DNA of 5,843 nt from Chloroflexota bacterium (GTDB lineage Bacteria > Chloroflexota > Dehalococcoidia > Bin125), in the NCBI GenBank assembly GCA_026705105.1, contig JAPPBK010000288.1, positions 1 through 5,843 on the forward strand, given 5' to 3'. Shown here piece after piece: positions 1-5,843 of the stretch. The number at the start of each line of letters is the position of its first letter. The stretch's first letter is position 1. The notes below the pieces were generated by a model. That model saw nothing but the letters and a program-made list of their open reading frames with translations. It searched no databases and was not told the DNA's origin. Position numbers and translations under genes: made by a program.

Positions 1-163
1 ACGGGACAATGGCGGGTTCGGACACCCTGAAACTCGCGTCGCGAACACATCACGGCAACGCGACGCGGGCCTGAGCGGCCACTTCTAGTCAGCCCGCCGT
101 CAGGGCCGCCCGACACTCATCGACGCAGCTCTTGACCGGACTGCGGGGAAAGTCCTCGGACGC
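1..163. other. Region downstream of apbE with no supportable gene
   Basis: Short open stretches exist in several frames. Two plus-strand frames run in from the left edge and stop at about 90 and 73, and a minus-strand ATG near 53 opens toward the edge. None gives a recognisable protein. A small 5-bp stem (138-142 with 151-155) lies just after the apbE stop on the minus strand and has no T-run. The region could include the tail of a converging gene or the start of the next operon gene, and cannot be resolved from this window. Confidence 0.5.
35..67. repeat. Perfect 9-bp inverted repeat downstream of the operon, possible weak terminator
   Basis: CGCGTCGCG (35-43) and CGCGACGCG (59-67) are exact reverse complements around a 15-base spacer, so either strand can form a very GC-rich hairpin. 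It lies about 100 bases past the apbE stop. On the minus strand the hairpin is followed by GAGTTTCAGG rather than a T-run, so it is not a standard intrinsic terminator. It could stall or protect the operon mRNA end or be a binding site; in GC-rich sequence it may also be incidental. Confidence 0.45.
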
Positions 164-1186
164 TCAGGTGCCCAGCGGGCGTGCTACCCCTGCGTTGTCG
201 ACCACGCGGACGCGCACGTTCGGCAGGCTGGCCGCAACCTCCACGGCTGCCCGCTCAGGCATCACGGCGAATGCAGTTGCCAGTGCGTCTGCTTCGGTAG
301 CGGTCGGTGCGATCACGGAAACGCTCCGATGACGATGGGCGGATCGGGTCGTAGCCGGATCAAATATGTGATGCCACTTCCCTTCCGCATCGAAGCGCGT
401 GCCGTATCCGCCCGACGTGGCGATGGCTTCGTCGCCGAGCTGAACCGTCTCGATCAGCATCTCGCCATCGGGGTCGGGTATCCCTATCCGCCAACGGCGT
501 CCATCGGGATGCCGCCCGATTGCCCGTGTTTCACCCAGTTCCGCGAGCACGTGCTGAAGCCCTCCTTCCCGGAGGCGGTCCGCTACGCGATCGGTAATGA
601 ATCCCTGCGCAATTCCGTTCAGCGTTACTGCCATGCCGGGACGCGCGAACCGAATGGTATCGGCCGAGGCATCGACACCCTGCCAGTTCACAAGCGGACG
701 GAGCCGATCCAGTGCGTCAAGTGAAGGCGGCAGACCGGTGCTCCGAAAGCTTTCGGCCGTGACGTCCCAGATCGGCTGCACGGTCGGATCGAAAGCGCCG
801 CTGGTCAGTTCCGACATCCGGACGGATTCGTCAAGCAGATGCAGGAACTCCCGACCGGGTTTGTCGATCTGGCCAGTGCTGTTCAGTCGCGATATCGCCG
901 ATCCTGACCGGTACAGACTGAACTCATCCTCAAGCGCGTGAATGTCATCCGCGACTTGCGCGAGCAGCGACCGGGCGCCCACTGGATCGTCGCTGTAAAG
1001 CACGATTCTCGCTGGTGACCCAAGCGCGACCCCACTCCATTCGACGGCCTCAAGTTCTCGCGAACCGCCCAGAAGCAGGGCACCTCCTCCCAACGTGAGG
1101 CCGCCCGCAGTCGCGCCGAGGATCGTGATGACGCGGCGGCGACTTGTTCCATTGGCGGCGCGTGCCGGGATGCGTCGTGATGCCAT
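164..1186 (-). CDS. apbE: FAD:protein FMN transferase, ApbE family, exported, NosX-like variant
   Basis: ApbE enzymes transfer FMN from FAD through a phosphoester bond to a Thr or Ser of target flavoproteins, with Mg2+ as cofactor, on the periplasmic side of the membrane. This 340-residue protein has the family's length and order of motifs: GVALGSPARIVLYSDD (52-67), the EFSLYRSGSAISRLN helix (88-102), SGAFDPTVQPIWDV (129-142), TLNGIAQGFITDRVADRL (188-205), LGETRAIG (217-224), ATSGGYGTRFD (256-266), HHIFDP (272-277) and the metal-site segment PTATEADALATAF with D300 and T304. The N-terminus has a Tat-like signal (SRRRVITILGA at 15-25, then a Gly/Leu-rich hydrophobic stretch), which fits export of a folded enzyme. 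There is no lipobox Cys and no clear AxA site, so it may stay membrane-anchored. The core differs from the common DxGGIAKG and NLGGDI forms, as in NosX-like members. It is the last gene of the pump operon. No FMN acceptor protein is visible in the window. The symbol denotes the family only. Confidence 0.9.
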   Translation of the reverse strand: MASRRIPARAANGTSRRRVITILGATAGGLTLGGGALLLGGSRELEAVEWSGVALGSPARIVLYSDDPVGARSLLAQVADDIHALEDEFSLYRSGSAISRLNSTGQIDKPGREFLHLLDESVRMSELTSGAFDPTVQPIWDVTAESFRSTGLPPSLDALDRLRPLVNWQGVDASADTIRFARPGMAVTLNGIAQGFITDRVADRLREGGLQHVLAELGETRAIGRHPDGRRWRIGIPDPDGEMLIETVQLGDEAIATSGGYGTRFDAEGKWHHIFDPATTRSAHRHRSVSVIAPTATEADALATAFAVMPERAAVEVAASLPNVRVRVVDNAGVARPLGT

Positions 1187-1188
1187 GA

Positions 1189-1194
1189 CTCCTT
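1189..1194 (-). promoter_or_regulatory. Shine-Dalgarno AAGGAG of the apbE-like gene, overlapping the permease stop
   Basis: The minus strand reads TAAGGAGTCATG. AAGGAG is a near-perfect anti-16S match that starts within the permease TAA, but it lies only two bases from the ATG, closer than the usual 5-9. No alternative ATG, GTG or TTG occurs in frame before the Tat motif, so the start at 1186 stands. The layout suggests coupled termination and re-initiation. Confidence 0.7.
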
Positions 1195-4100
1195 ACACCT
1201 CCGACGGCTGGGGCGCGTGTATGGGCGGTAGGACGTCCGATTCCGGCTCCGCGACGCGCTGCTGGGTGGCCGGTTTGGTTTCGCCTGCGACGAAGATTCG
1301 AAGCATGGGAGGAACAATAATCAATGTGATCAGCGCTGACAGCGTCAAGCCCCCAACGACCACTGAACCCAAGCCCCGATATAGCTCGGAGCCGGCGCCG
1401 GGGAAGAGGATCAGGGGCATCATCCCCGCGACCGTGGTCAGCGTGGACATGAAGATCGGGCGCACCCGGTTTCGCGTGGCCTCGACGATCGCCGGCTGCG
1501 GCTGCATGCCCTCTTGGCGAATGTGCAGCAGCGACTGGTGCACGAGCAGGATGGCGTTGTTCACCACGATGCCGATCAGGATGACGAATCCGAGCATCGT
1601 CAGCATGTCGAGCGGCTGGACCGTGTAGAAGTTCAGGATCCAGAGCCCGATCACCCCGCCTGCCGTCGCCGGCGGTACGGACAGCATGATCACGAACGGA
1701 TAGAGGAAGCTGGAGAACAGGACCGCCATCAGCAGATAGACGATCACCACCGCGACGATGAGATTCCCCACCATCGCGTTCCACGTCTGGGTAAGTTCGT
1801 CCGCAGTTCCGGAAATCGCGATCTTCACCCCTGCGGGCAGCCCCTGGCCCTCGAGCGGGCCGACGACTTCGGCGGCAACCTTGTCAATCGCAGCTTCGAG
1901 CGGGATTTGGTCAGAGGGCCGCAGCTGGAGCGTAATCGTGCGCTCCCGCTCGATGTGCCGGATTTCCGTGGGGCCTGACGTCACCAGGACATTGGCAACC
2001 GAGCTTACCGGGAGAATTTCCCCGCTTTGGGTCACAACCGGCAGGGTCTCGATGCCTTGCGTGTGACCGATGTCGTTCTGCGGGCCCTGCAGCGTCAGGT
2101 CGAGCCGCTCCGAATTCACGGTGATTTCGGCGACGCGGAGCCCGGAATTGAAAGCATCGACGCTCATGGCGAGTTCGCGAGCCGTCACGCCATTGTCCGA
2201 CAGGCGTACCCGGTCCGGGCGGACCTGCACCTCAGGGGATCCCAGATCGAGCCCGGGGATCGGGCGCATCTGGTTGCCTTGCTCGCGCGGGAATCCCTGG
2301 CCGATCAGGCCTGCGGCCTGCTGCGCGACCGCCACGACGTTTTCAAGGGAGGGGCCGCTGATATCGATATCAATCGCACGCCCACCGCCAAAGCCGCGCT
2401 GAAACAAGCTCGGCTGAGTAAAGAAGCCGAACGTTCCCGGTTCGCCGAACAACGACCGGGTCAGAACCGGAATGAGCTCGCGAACCCGCGTTTCCTGCAT
2501 CGCGCTGGCGCCGAAGAACGTTCGACCGTCGCGAATGGCCACAAAGAAGTAGTTCTTGATCTTGGGCGGTTGACCGGGTTCCGCCTCGGGGCCGGTCTCA
2601 CTTGCCCAGAGCGGCCGAACCGGGACCTCCACTCGCTCCGCAATCTCGGTTAGCGTTTCAAGATTGTAGCCGGGGGGCGGGAGCATCACGCCGAATATCA
2701 GGTTCCGGTTGCCTTCCGGCAGATACTCCAGCTTCGGCAGCAGCTGCCAGCTCACGAACAGCGCCACCGTCGCGACACTCAACGCAATCGCCGCCGAAGC
2801 CATCCGGGAACGGAGGACCAGCTTCACGTATCCAGTGAAGAAGCGCGCCACCAAGCGCGGAATCCAGTCAATGGGGCCGAGGCTGATCCGGCGGTATCCC
2901 CGGCCCGGGCCAAGCAGCCAGGTCGCGAGCGCGGGAATAACCGTCACCGACACCAGCAAGGACATCAGGACGGCCACCGAGATCGCCACGGCGATGTCGC
3001 GGAACAGCTGCCCAGCTTCAAGCTGCATGACGAGGATCGGAATGAAGACCAGTACCGTCGTGAGCGCGGAGACCATCACCGCCGACCAGACCTGACGGGT
3101 GCCGTCATGCGCCGCCTCCGGCCCTGAGCGACCACCCTCCCTGTGACGGTAGATGTTCTCCAGCACCACGATGGCCGCATCGACGACCATGCCGACGGCA
3201 AACGCGATCCCGGCCAGCGAAATCACGTTGAGCGAACGTCCCAGCGCCGCCATGGCGACGAAGGAAGCGACGACCGACACCGGGATAGCGAGTCCGATGA
3301 TCACCGTGGCGCGCCAAGAGCGAAGGAACAGAAGCAGGACCACCACGGCGAGCAACCCGCCGATCCAGATGTTCTGGCGGACCAGTTCGATCGCCGAATC
3401 GATATAGATGGTTTCGTCGTACACCTGCCGCATCGTGAGGCCCACGCTCGGCAGAGCGAACTCGTTCAGTTCGTCAATCGCGTCCCGCACCCCGTCCATG
3501 GTGTCGATGATGTTGGCGCCGCTCTGGCGCATCGCGTTCACGGCAAGTGCCGACTCCCCGAGGAAGCGGATATCGGCGCGCGGGGTCTTGTACCCGAAGT
3601 CGACGTTGGCGATATCTCCGATCCGGGTGCGTCCGATACGACCGGACTCCGTTTCGTCGGTCACCAGCACCACATCCCGAACCTGCTTGGGGGTCTGGAG
3701 CTCGCCCTCGGCCCGAACGACATAGCGGCGCTTGCCCTCGTCGACATCCCCTGCGGACACCGAAGCGTTGGCGAGCCGTAGCGAATCCACCACCGCCGGA
3801 ACAGTGAGGCGATGGGTGGCGAGCTGTTCTGGTTGCACGGTGACCTGCAACTCGCGCTGCGTGCCACCGTACAGGTTGGTCCGCGCGACGCCGGGAACCC
3901 GCTCCAAGCGGTCCTGGATCACGTCCTCGACGTAATCGCCATACGTCGAGATGGCGCGCTCATTGCCCTCGGTGCGCGTGAGAATGAACCATGCGACCGC
4001 ATTGTCATCGAGACCGGCGGTATCGAGCTGCGGTTCGCCGGCATCATCCGGGTAGTCGTCAATCTGGTTGAGCCGGTTGGAGACCAGAAGGAGCGCCCGG

Positions 4101-4405
4101 TCCATGTTGATCCCAACATTGAACTCGAGCTTCACCTCGGCTTGCCCGTCGCGCGAGGTGCTCTCCATGCGTTCGAGCCCCTCCAAACCTCTGAGCACCT
4201 CTTCCTGGCGATTGACGATCTCGCGTTCGATTTCGTACGGGCTGGCGCCGTACCACCAGGTCGTCACCGAGATCACCGGCGTAAATACGTCGGGCGCCAA
4301 CTGGATCGGGATCCGAGTGAGGGCCAGAAAGCCCAGCACCACGATCATGACGACCAGCGCCAGGACGGCGATCGGCTTCTCGATGGAGAGGCGGATGAGG
4401 TTCAT
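1193..4405 (-). CDS. RND efflux transporter permease subunit (AcrB/HAE-type)
   Basis: This 1070-residue inner-membrane protein should pump substrates from the periplasm or inner-membrane outer leaflet using the proton gradient. The layout is the family's: TM1 at about 10-30 with the usual start MNLIRLSIEKPIAVLAL, a first periplasmic domain to about 340, TM2-TM6 at about 345-498, TM7 at about 536-555, a second periplasmic domain to about 877, and TM8-TM12 at about 878-1038. Length is normal for a full HAE-type permease. TM4 reads AFAVGMVVDAAIVVLEN, with D409 aligned to AcrB Asp407 and A410 in place of Asp408. TM10 reads GIVVNNAILLV, with N949 in place of AcrB Lys940. TM11 keeps R982 in VRPIFMSTLTTVAG. 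The PC1/PC2 region carries a Phe- and Gly-rich segment at about 653-676 that probably lines the substrate channel. The roughly 30-residue C-terminal tail is polar and Pro-rich. The gene overlaps the adaptor upstream and almost touches apbE downstream. HAE assignment is firm; drug, lipid, solvent or metabolite specificity cannot be read, and metal (CusA-type) export is not indicated by any Met-rich motif. Confidence 0.96.
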   Translation of the reverse strand: MNLIRLSIEKPIAVLALVVMIVVLGFLALTRIPIQLAPDVFTPVISVTTWWYGASPYEIEREIVNRQEEVLRGLEGLERMESTSRDGQAEVKLEFNVGINMDRALLLVSNRLNQIDDYPDDAGEPQLDTAGLDDNAVAWFILTRTEGNERAISTYGDYVEDVIQDRLERVPGVARTNLYGGTQRELQVTVQPEQLATHRLTVPAVVDSLRLANASVSAGDVDEGKRRYVVRAEGELQTPKQVRDVVLVTDETESGRIGRTRIGDIANVDFGYKTPRADIRFLGESALAVNAMRQSGANIIDTMDGVRDAIDELNEFALPSVGLTMRQVYDETIYIDSAIELVRQNIWIGGLLAVVVLLLFLRSWRATVIIGLAIPVSVVASFVAMAALGRSLNVISLAGIAFAVGMVVDAAIVVLENIYRHREGGRSGPEAAHDGTRQVWSAVMVSALTTVLVFIPILVMQLEAGQLFRDIAVAISVAVLMSLLVSVTVIPALATWLLGPGRGYRRISLGPIDWIPRLVARFFTGYVKLVLRSRMASAAIALSVATVALFVSWQLLPKLEYLPEGNRNLIFGVMLPPPGYNLETLTEIAERVEVPVRPLWASETGPEAEPGQPPKIKNYFFVAIRDGRTFFGASAMQETRVRELIPVLTRSLFGEPGTFGFFTQPSLFQRGFGGGRAIDIDISGPSLENVVAVAQQAAGLIGQGFPREQGNQMRPIPGLDLGSPEVQVRPDRVRLSDNGVTARELAMSVDAFNSGLRVAEITVNSERLDLTLQGPQNDIGHTQGIETLPVVTQSGEILPVSSVANVLVTSGPTEIRHIERERTITLQLRPSDQIPLEAAIDKVAAEVVGPLEGQGLPAGVKIAISGTADELTQTWNAMVGNLIVAVVIVYLLMAVLFSSFLYPFVIMLSVPPATAGGVIGLWILNFYTVQPLDMLTMLGFVILIGIVVNNAILLVHQSLLHIRQEGMQPQPAIVEATRNRVRPIFMSTLTTVAGMMPLILFPGAGSELYRGLGSVVVGGLTLSALITLIIVPPMLRIFVAGETKPATQQRVAEPESDVLPPIHAPQPSEV
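4402..4405 (-). other. ATGA stop/start overlap coupling adaptor and permease
   Basis: The adaptor TGA and the permease ATG share bases in the four-base sequence ATGA. Upstream of the permease ATG there is only a loose purine run (GAAAGAA), not a strong Shine-Dalgarno sequence. This suggests that permease translation depends mainly on ribosomes finishing the adaptor, which would help keep the two subunits in step. Confidence 0.85.
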
Positions 4406-5595
4406 TGGGCGGATTCTTTCGCGTCGTCCGATGTCGCGGCAGCCTCTGCGACCGCATCCGACTGGTCTCCCTGCCCGCCTTCGGCGGGCGGCGCTACTGC
4501 CACCGCCTGGCCTGGAAGCAGGCGCTCGTTGCCGCGGACAACGGCGACCTCGCCGGGTTGCACGCCGGACAGCACCACGAACCGGTCGCCCACGGCATCG
4601 CCCAGCTGTACCGGGCGAACTTCCGCCTTGCCGTCGACGACGACGTACACCACCGAGATTCCCCGCCGCTGCAGGATGGCGTCCTTATGGACCGTCGGCA
4701 GCACGGCGGTGTCACTGATGGGAACGTGCACCGTAACGCCCTCGCCGATCGGGGGAATGTGCTGCAATTCGGCCAGTTCCGGTACCAGCCGCACCCGTCG
4801 CGTGCGGGTTCGCGGATTCTCGACCGTACCCACCGCGCGCACCGTCGTCCCGATCGCTTCGCCGGACGCACGCGTCACCTCGATACTTGCGCCCGGATTC
4901 AAAGCCGCAACGCGCTGTGACGGAACGTCCGCCTCGATCTCGAGGGCCTTCTCGCTGACCAACGTGACCACGGGCCCGCCGGGCTGAACGGCTTCCCCCA
5001 GGTCTGCATGCCGCTCCTCGACCACTCCGTCGAACGGTGCGACGACGGTGCCTCTCGCAAAGTCATCCTCCGCAGTATCCAGCCGCGCATTGGCCTCTTC
5101 GAGGGCCGCCAGGGCAACCTGAACCTGCGCCGCCGCGATGTCCGCTTCGCCTCGCGCATCGTCTCGCTGCGCCTGGCTGAACGCCGTGGATTCACGCAGT
5201 CCCTCGGCCCGCTCCAGACGCCGCTGCGCCAGATCCGCCCGTGCCCGCGCCACGGCCAGCCCTGCCTCGCTCTGCGCGACGCTCGCCTTCGCCTGCTGGA
5301 CCTGCCAGCGAAGGCGGTCGATGTCGAGCACAGCAATGATGTCGCCCGCGGCCAAGCGATCACCGATGTTGACCGGAATCTCGGTTACATGACTCGCGAG
5401 CAATGCCGGTACGACAGCCTCGAACAGTGTCACGAAGCGACCGATGGTCGGAGCTGTCTGATCGACGGCTTCCGCCGTCACCTTGTCAGTCCCCACCACC
5501 GCCGCTTGCTGCGCCGAGGCTGGCGACGTTGCCCACACCAATGCTCCTGCCACAAGCAGACAGCGAGCGGTTCCTGCGACACACCGAATCCACAT
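4402..5595 (-). CDS. RND efflux periplasmic adaptor subunit (HlyD/AcrA-type membrane fusion protein)
   Basis: This 397-residue protein should bridge the inner-membrane RND permease encoded next to it and an outer-membrane TolC-type channel. Residues 1-28 form a Sec signal peptide with hydrophobic core CLLVAGALVWA and a likely cleavage after ASA, before QQ. There is no lipobox at the cleavage site, so unlike AcrA it is probably not a lipoprotein. The split lipoyl domain is seen at about 67-91 (NIGDRLAAGDIIAVLD) and 182-214 (GTVVAPFDGVVEE). Between them an Ala/Arg/Glu/Gln-rich coiled-coil hairpin runs from about 95 to 180. Its tip carries the R-x3-L-x6-S pattern (R129, L133, S140) used by adaptors that dock TolC. 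A beta-barrel domain (about 216-295) and membrane-proximal domain (about 296-370) follow, and a low-complexity acidic, Ala-rich tail ends the protein. The stop overlaps the permease start in ATGA. The start was chosen at ATG 5595; an in-frame TTG at 5604 would add three residues. The exported substrate cannot be deduced. Confidence 0.93.
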   Translation of the reverse strand: MWIRCVAGTARCLLVAGALVWATSPASAQQAAVVGTDKVTAEAVDQTAPTIGRFVTLFEAVVPALLASHVTEIPVNIGDRLAAGDIIAVLDIDRLRWQVQQAKASVAQSEAGLAVARARADLAQRRLERAEGLRESTAFSQAQRDDARGEADIAAAQVQVALAALEEANARLDTAEDDFARGTVVAPFDGVVEERHADLGEAVQPGGPVVTLVSEKALEIEADVPSQRVAALNPGASIEVTRASGEAIGTTVRAVGTVENPRTRTRRVRLVPELAELQHIPPIGEGVTVHVPISDTAVLPTVHKDAILQRRGISVVYVVVDGKAEVRPVQLGDAVGDRFVVLSGVQPGEVAVVRGNERLLPGQAVAVAPPAEGGQGDQSDAVAEAAATSDDAKESAQ

Positions 5596-5605
5596 CACCA
5601 GCAAA

Positions 5606-5610
5606 CCCCA
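5606..5610 (-). promoter_or_regulatory. Weak ribosome binding site candidate for the adaptor gene
   Basis: The minus strand reads TTGGGG followed by 10 bases and then ATG at 5595. This weak purine run favours the ATG at 5595 over an in-frame TTG at 5604, which would lie only one base from the G-run. No convincing -35/-10 pair was seen in the 73 bases between the upstream glycosylase gene and this start, although a high-GC promoter could easily be missed by eye. Confidence 0.35.
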
Positions 5611-5668
5611 ACTTCACGATACGTGCGCGAGCGGCGACACCGCGCCCAGGCGAGCCACATGCCTAACG

Positions 5669-5843
5669 CTAGTAGGCGACCGGAACAGGGTCCAAGTGGC
5701 GCCAAAGATGCCATGTAGCGCAGGAACGCCATGGTTCCCACTGCTCGCCGAACTGTTCAGCCGCCGAGCGCTGGCCCTTCTCACTACCATACAACTCACT
5801 GAGCGCGCGTAGAAGCCCAAGGTCGTCCACCGGAAAGACATCG
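5669..5843 (-). CDS. alkA: DNA-3-methyladenine glycosylase II, C-terminal fragment (AlkA-type, HhH-GPD family), cut by window edge
   Basis: This is the last 57 codons of a gene that enters from the right edge; the frame begins at base 5842 and ends at a TAG at 5669-5671. The peptide opens with DVFPVDDLGLLRAL and ends with a Trp-rich stretch (EQWEPWRSCATWHLWRHL) before DPVPVAY. Both blocks are characteristic of the C-terminal helices of AlkA-type glycosylases, which flip out alkylated bases such as 3-methyladenine and hydrolyse the N-glycosidic bond in base excision repair in the cytoplasm. By analogy with the HhH-GPD family, the first Asp of the DD pair (residue 6 of the fragment, codon 5825-5827) is the likely catalytic Asp. 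The helix-hairpin-helix itself lies outside the window. A competing ATG-initiated frame over the same bases gives no recognisable protein. The gap to the adaptor start downstream is 73 bases, so co-transcription is possible but not shown. Family assignment is quite secure; the exact subfamily is not. Confidence 0.87.
   Translation of the reverse strand, partial: DVFPVDDLGLLRALSELYGSEKGQRSAAEQFGEQWEPWRSCATWHLWRHLDPVPVAY

Noticed and set aside
89..163. In-frame continuation of apbE past its TGA for 24 codons, including SCVDEC, as possible readthrough or selenocysteine
   Set aside because: ApbE is already full length and ends normally at the family C-terminus; the small stem after the TGA (138-155) is only 5 bp and does not look like a bacterial SECIS element.
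1050..1784. Minus-strand open frame across the permease 3' end and the apbE 5' end
   Set aside because: It is a shifted frame over two conserved proteins; its His/Arg/Gly-rich sequence shows no domain.
1193..4405. Permease as a heavy-metal (CusA-type) exporter
   Set aside because: No Met-rich binding cluster or metal-type adaptor extension is visible; overall motifs fit HAE-type permeases better.
3812..4987. Long plus-strand open frame of about 390 codons, antisense to the adaptor/permease junction
   Set aside because: It lies opposite two strongly recognisable genes, has Arg/Ser/Thr/Pro-rich composition typical of an antisense frame in GC-rich DNA, and shows no family motif.
5596..5604. 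Alternative TTG start for the adaptor at 5604
   Set aside because: The G-run would be one base from the start codon, and the signal peptide is complete from the ATG at 5595.
5614..5841. Minus-strand ATG-initiated 75-codon frame at the right edge
   Set aside because: The neighbouring frame over the same bases gives a clear AlkA C-terminus with FPVDDLGL and a Trp-rich end, so this frame is a shadow.

Overview
The window is high-GC DNA whose supported genes all read from the minus strand. Product families, gene order and protein style point to a Gram-negative bacterium, most likely a member of the Pseudomonadota. The class or genus cannot be fixed from this sequence alone. In transcription order (right to left) it holds the 3' end of a DNA-3-methyladenine glycosylase II (AlkA-type) gene, a periplasmic adaptor (membrane fusion) protein, an RND-family inner-membrane efflux permease, and an exported ApbE-type FAD:protein FMN transferase.

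The last three genes form a compact unit. Adaptor and permease overlap by four bases (ATGA). The permease stop codon is separated from the ApbE start by only 6 bases, and the ApbE Shine-Dalgarno sequence begins inside the permease stop. Adaptor and permease are the classical two inner parts of a tripartite pump: the adaptor carries the R-x3-L-x6-S hairpin-tip pattern expected for docking a TolC-like channel, and the permease has the full twelve-helix HAE-type layout. No outer-membrane channel gene lies in the window, so a TolC-like protein must come from elsewhere in the genome.

The unusual element is the third gene. ApbE enzymes attach FMN covalently to a Thr of extracytoplasmic or membrane flavoproteins, yet neither pump protein carries the usual acceptor motif. 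The ApbE copy has a Tat-like signal and variant core motifs that resemble NosX-like members. Either the flavinylated partner lies outside the window or the gene sits here without a functional link to the pump.

The permease has one transmembrane Asp in TM4 and Asn in place of the TM10 Lys of AcrB, so its proton relay differs from AcrB. The left 163 bases downstream of apbE hold a perfect 9-bp inverted repeat but no supportable gene. No RNA genes, mobile elements or CRISPR repeats were recognised. The content is mostly a conventional efflux operon; the ApbE linkage is the point most worth following.
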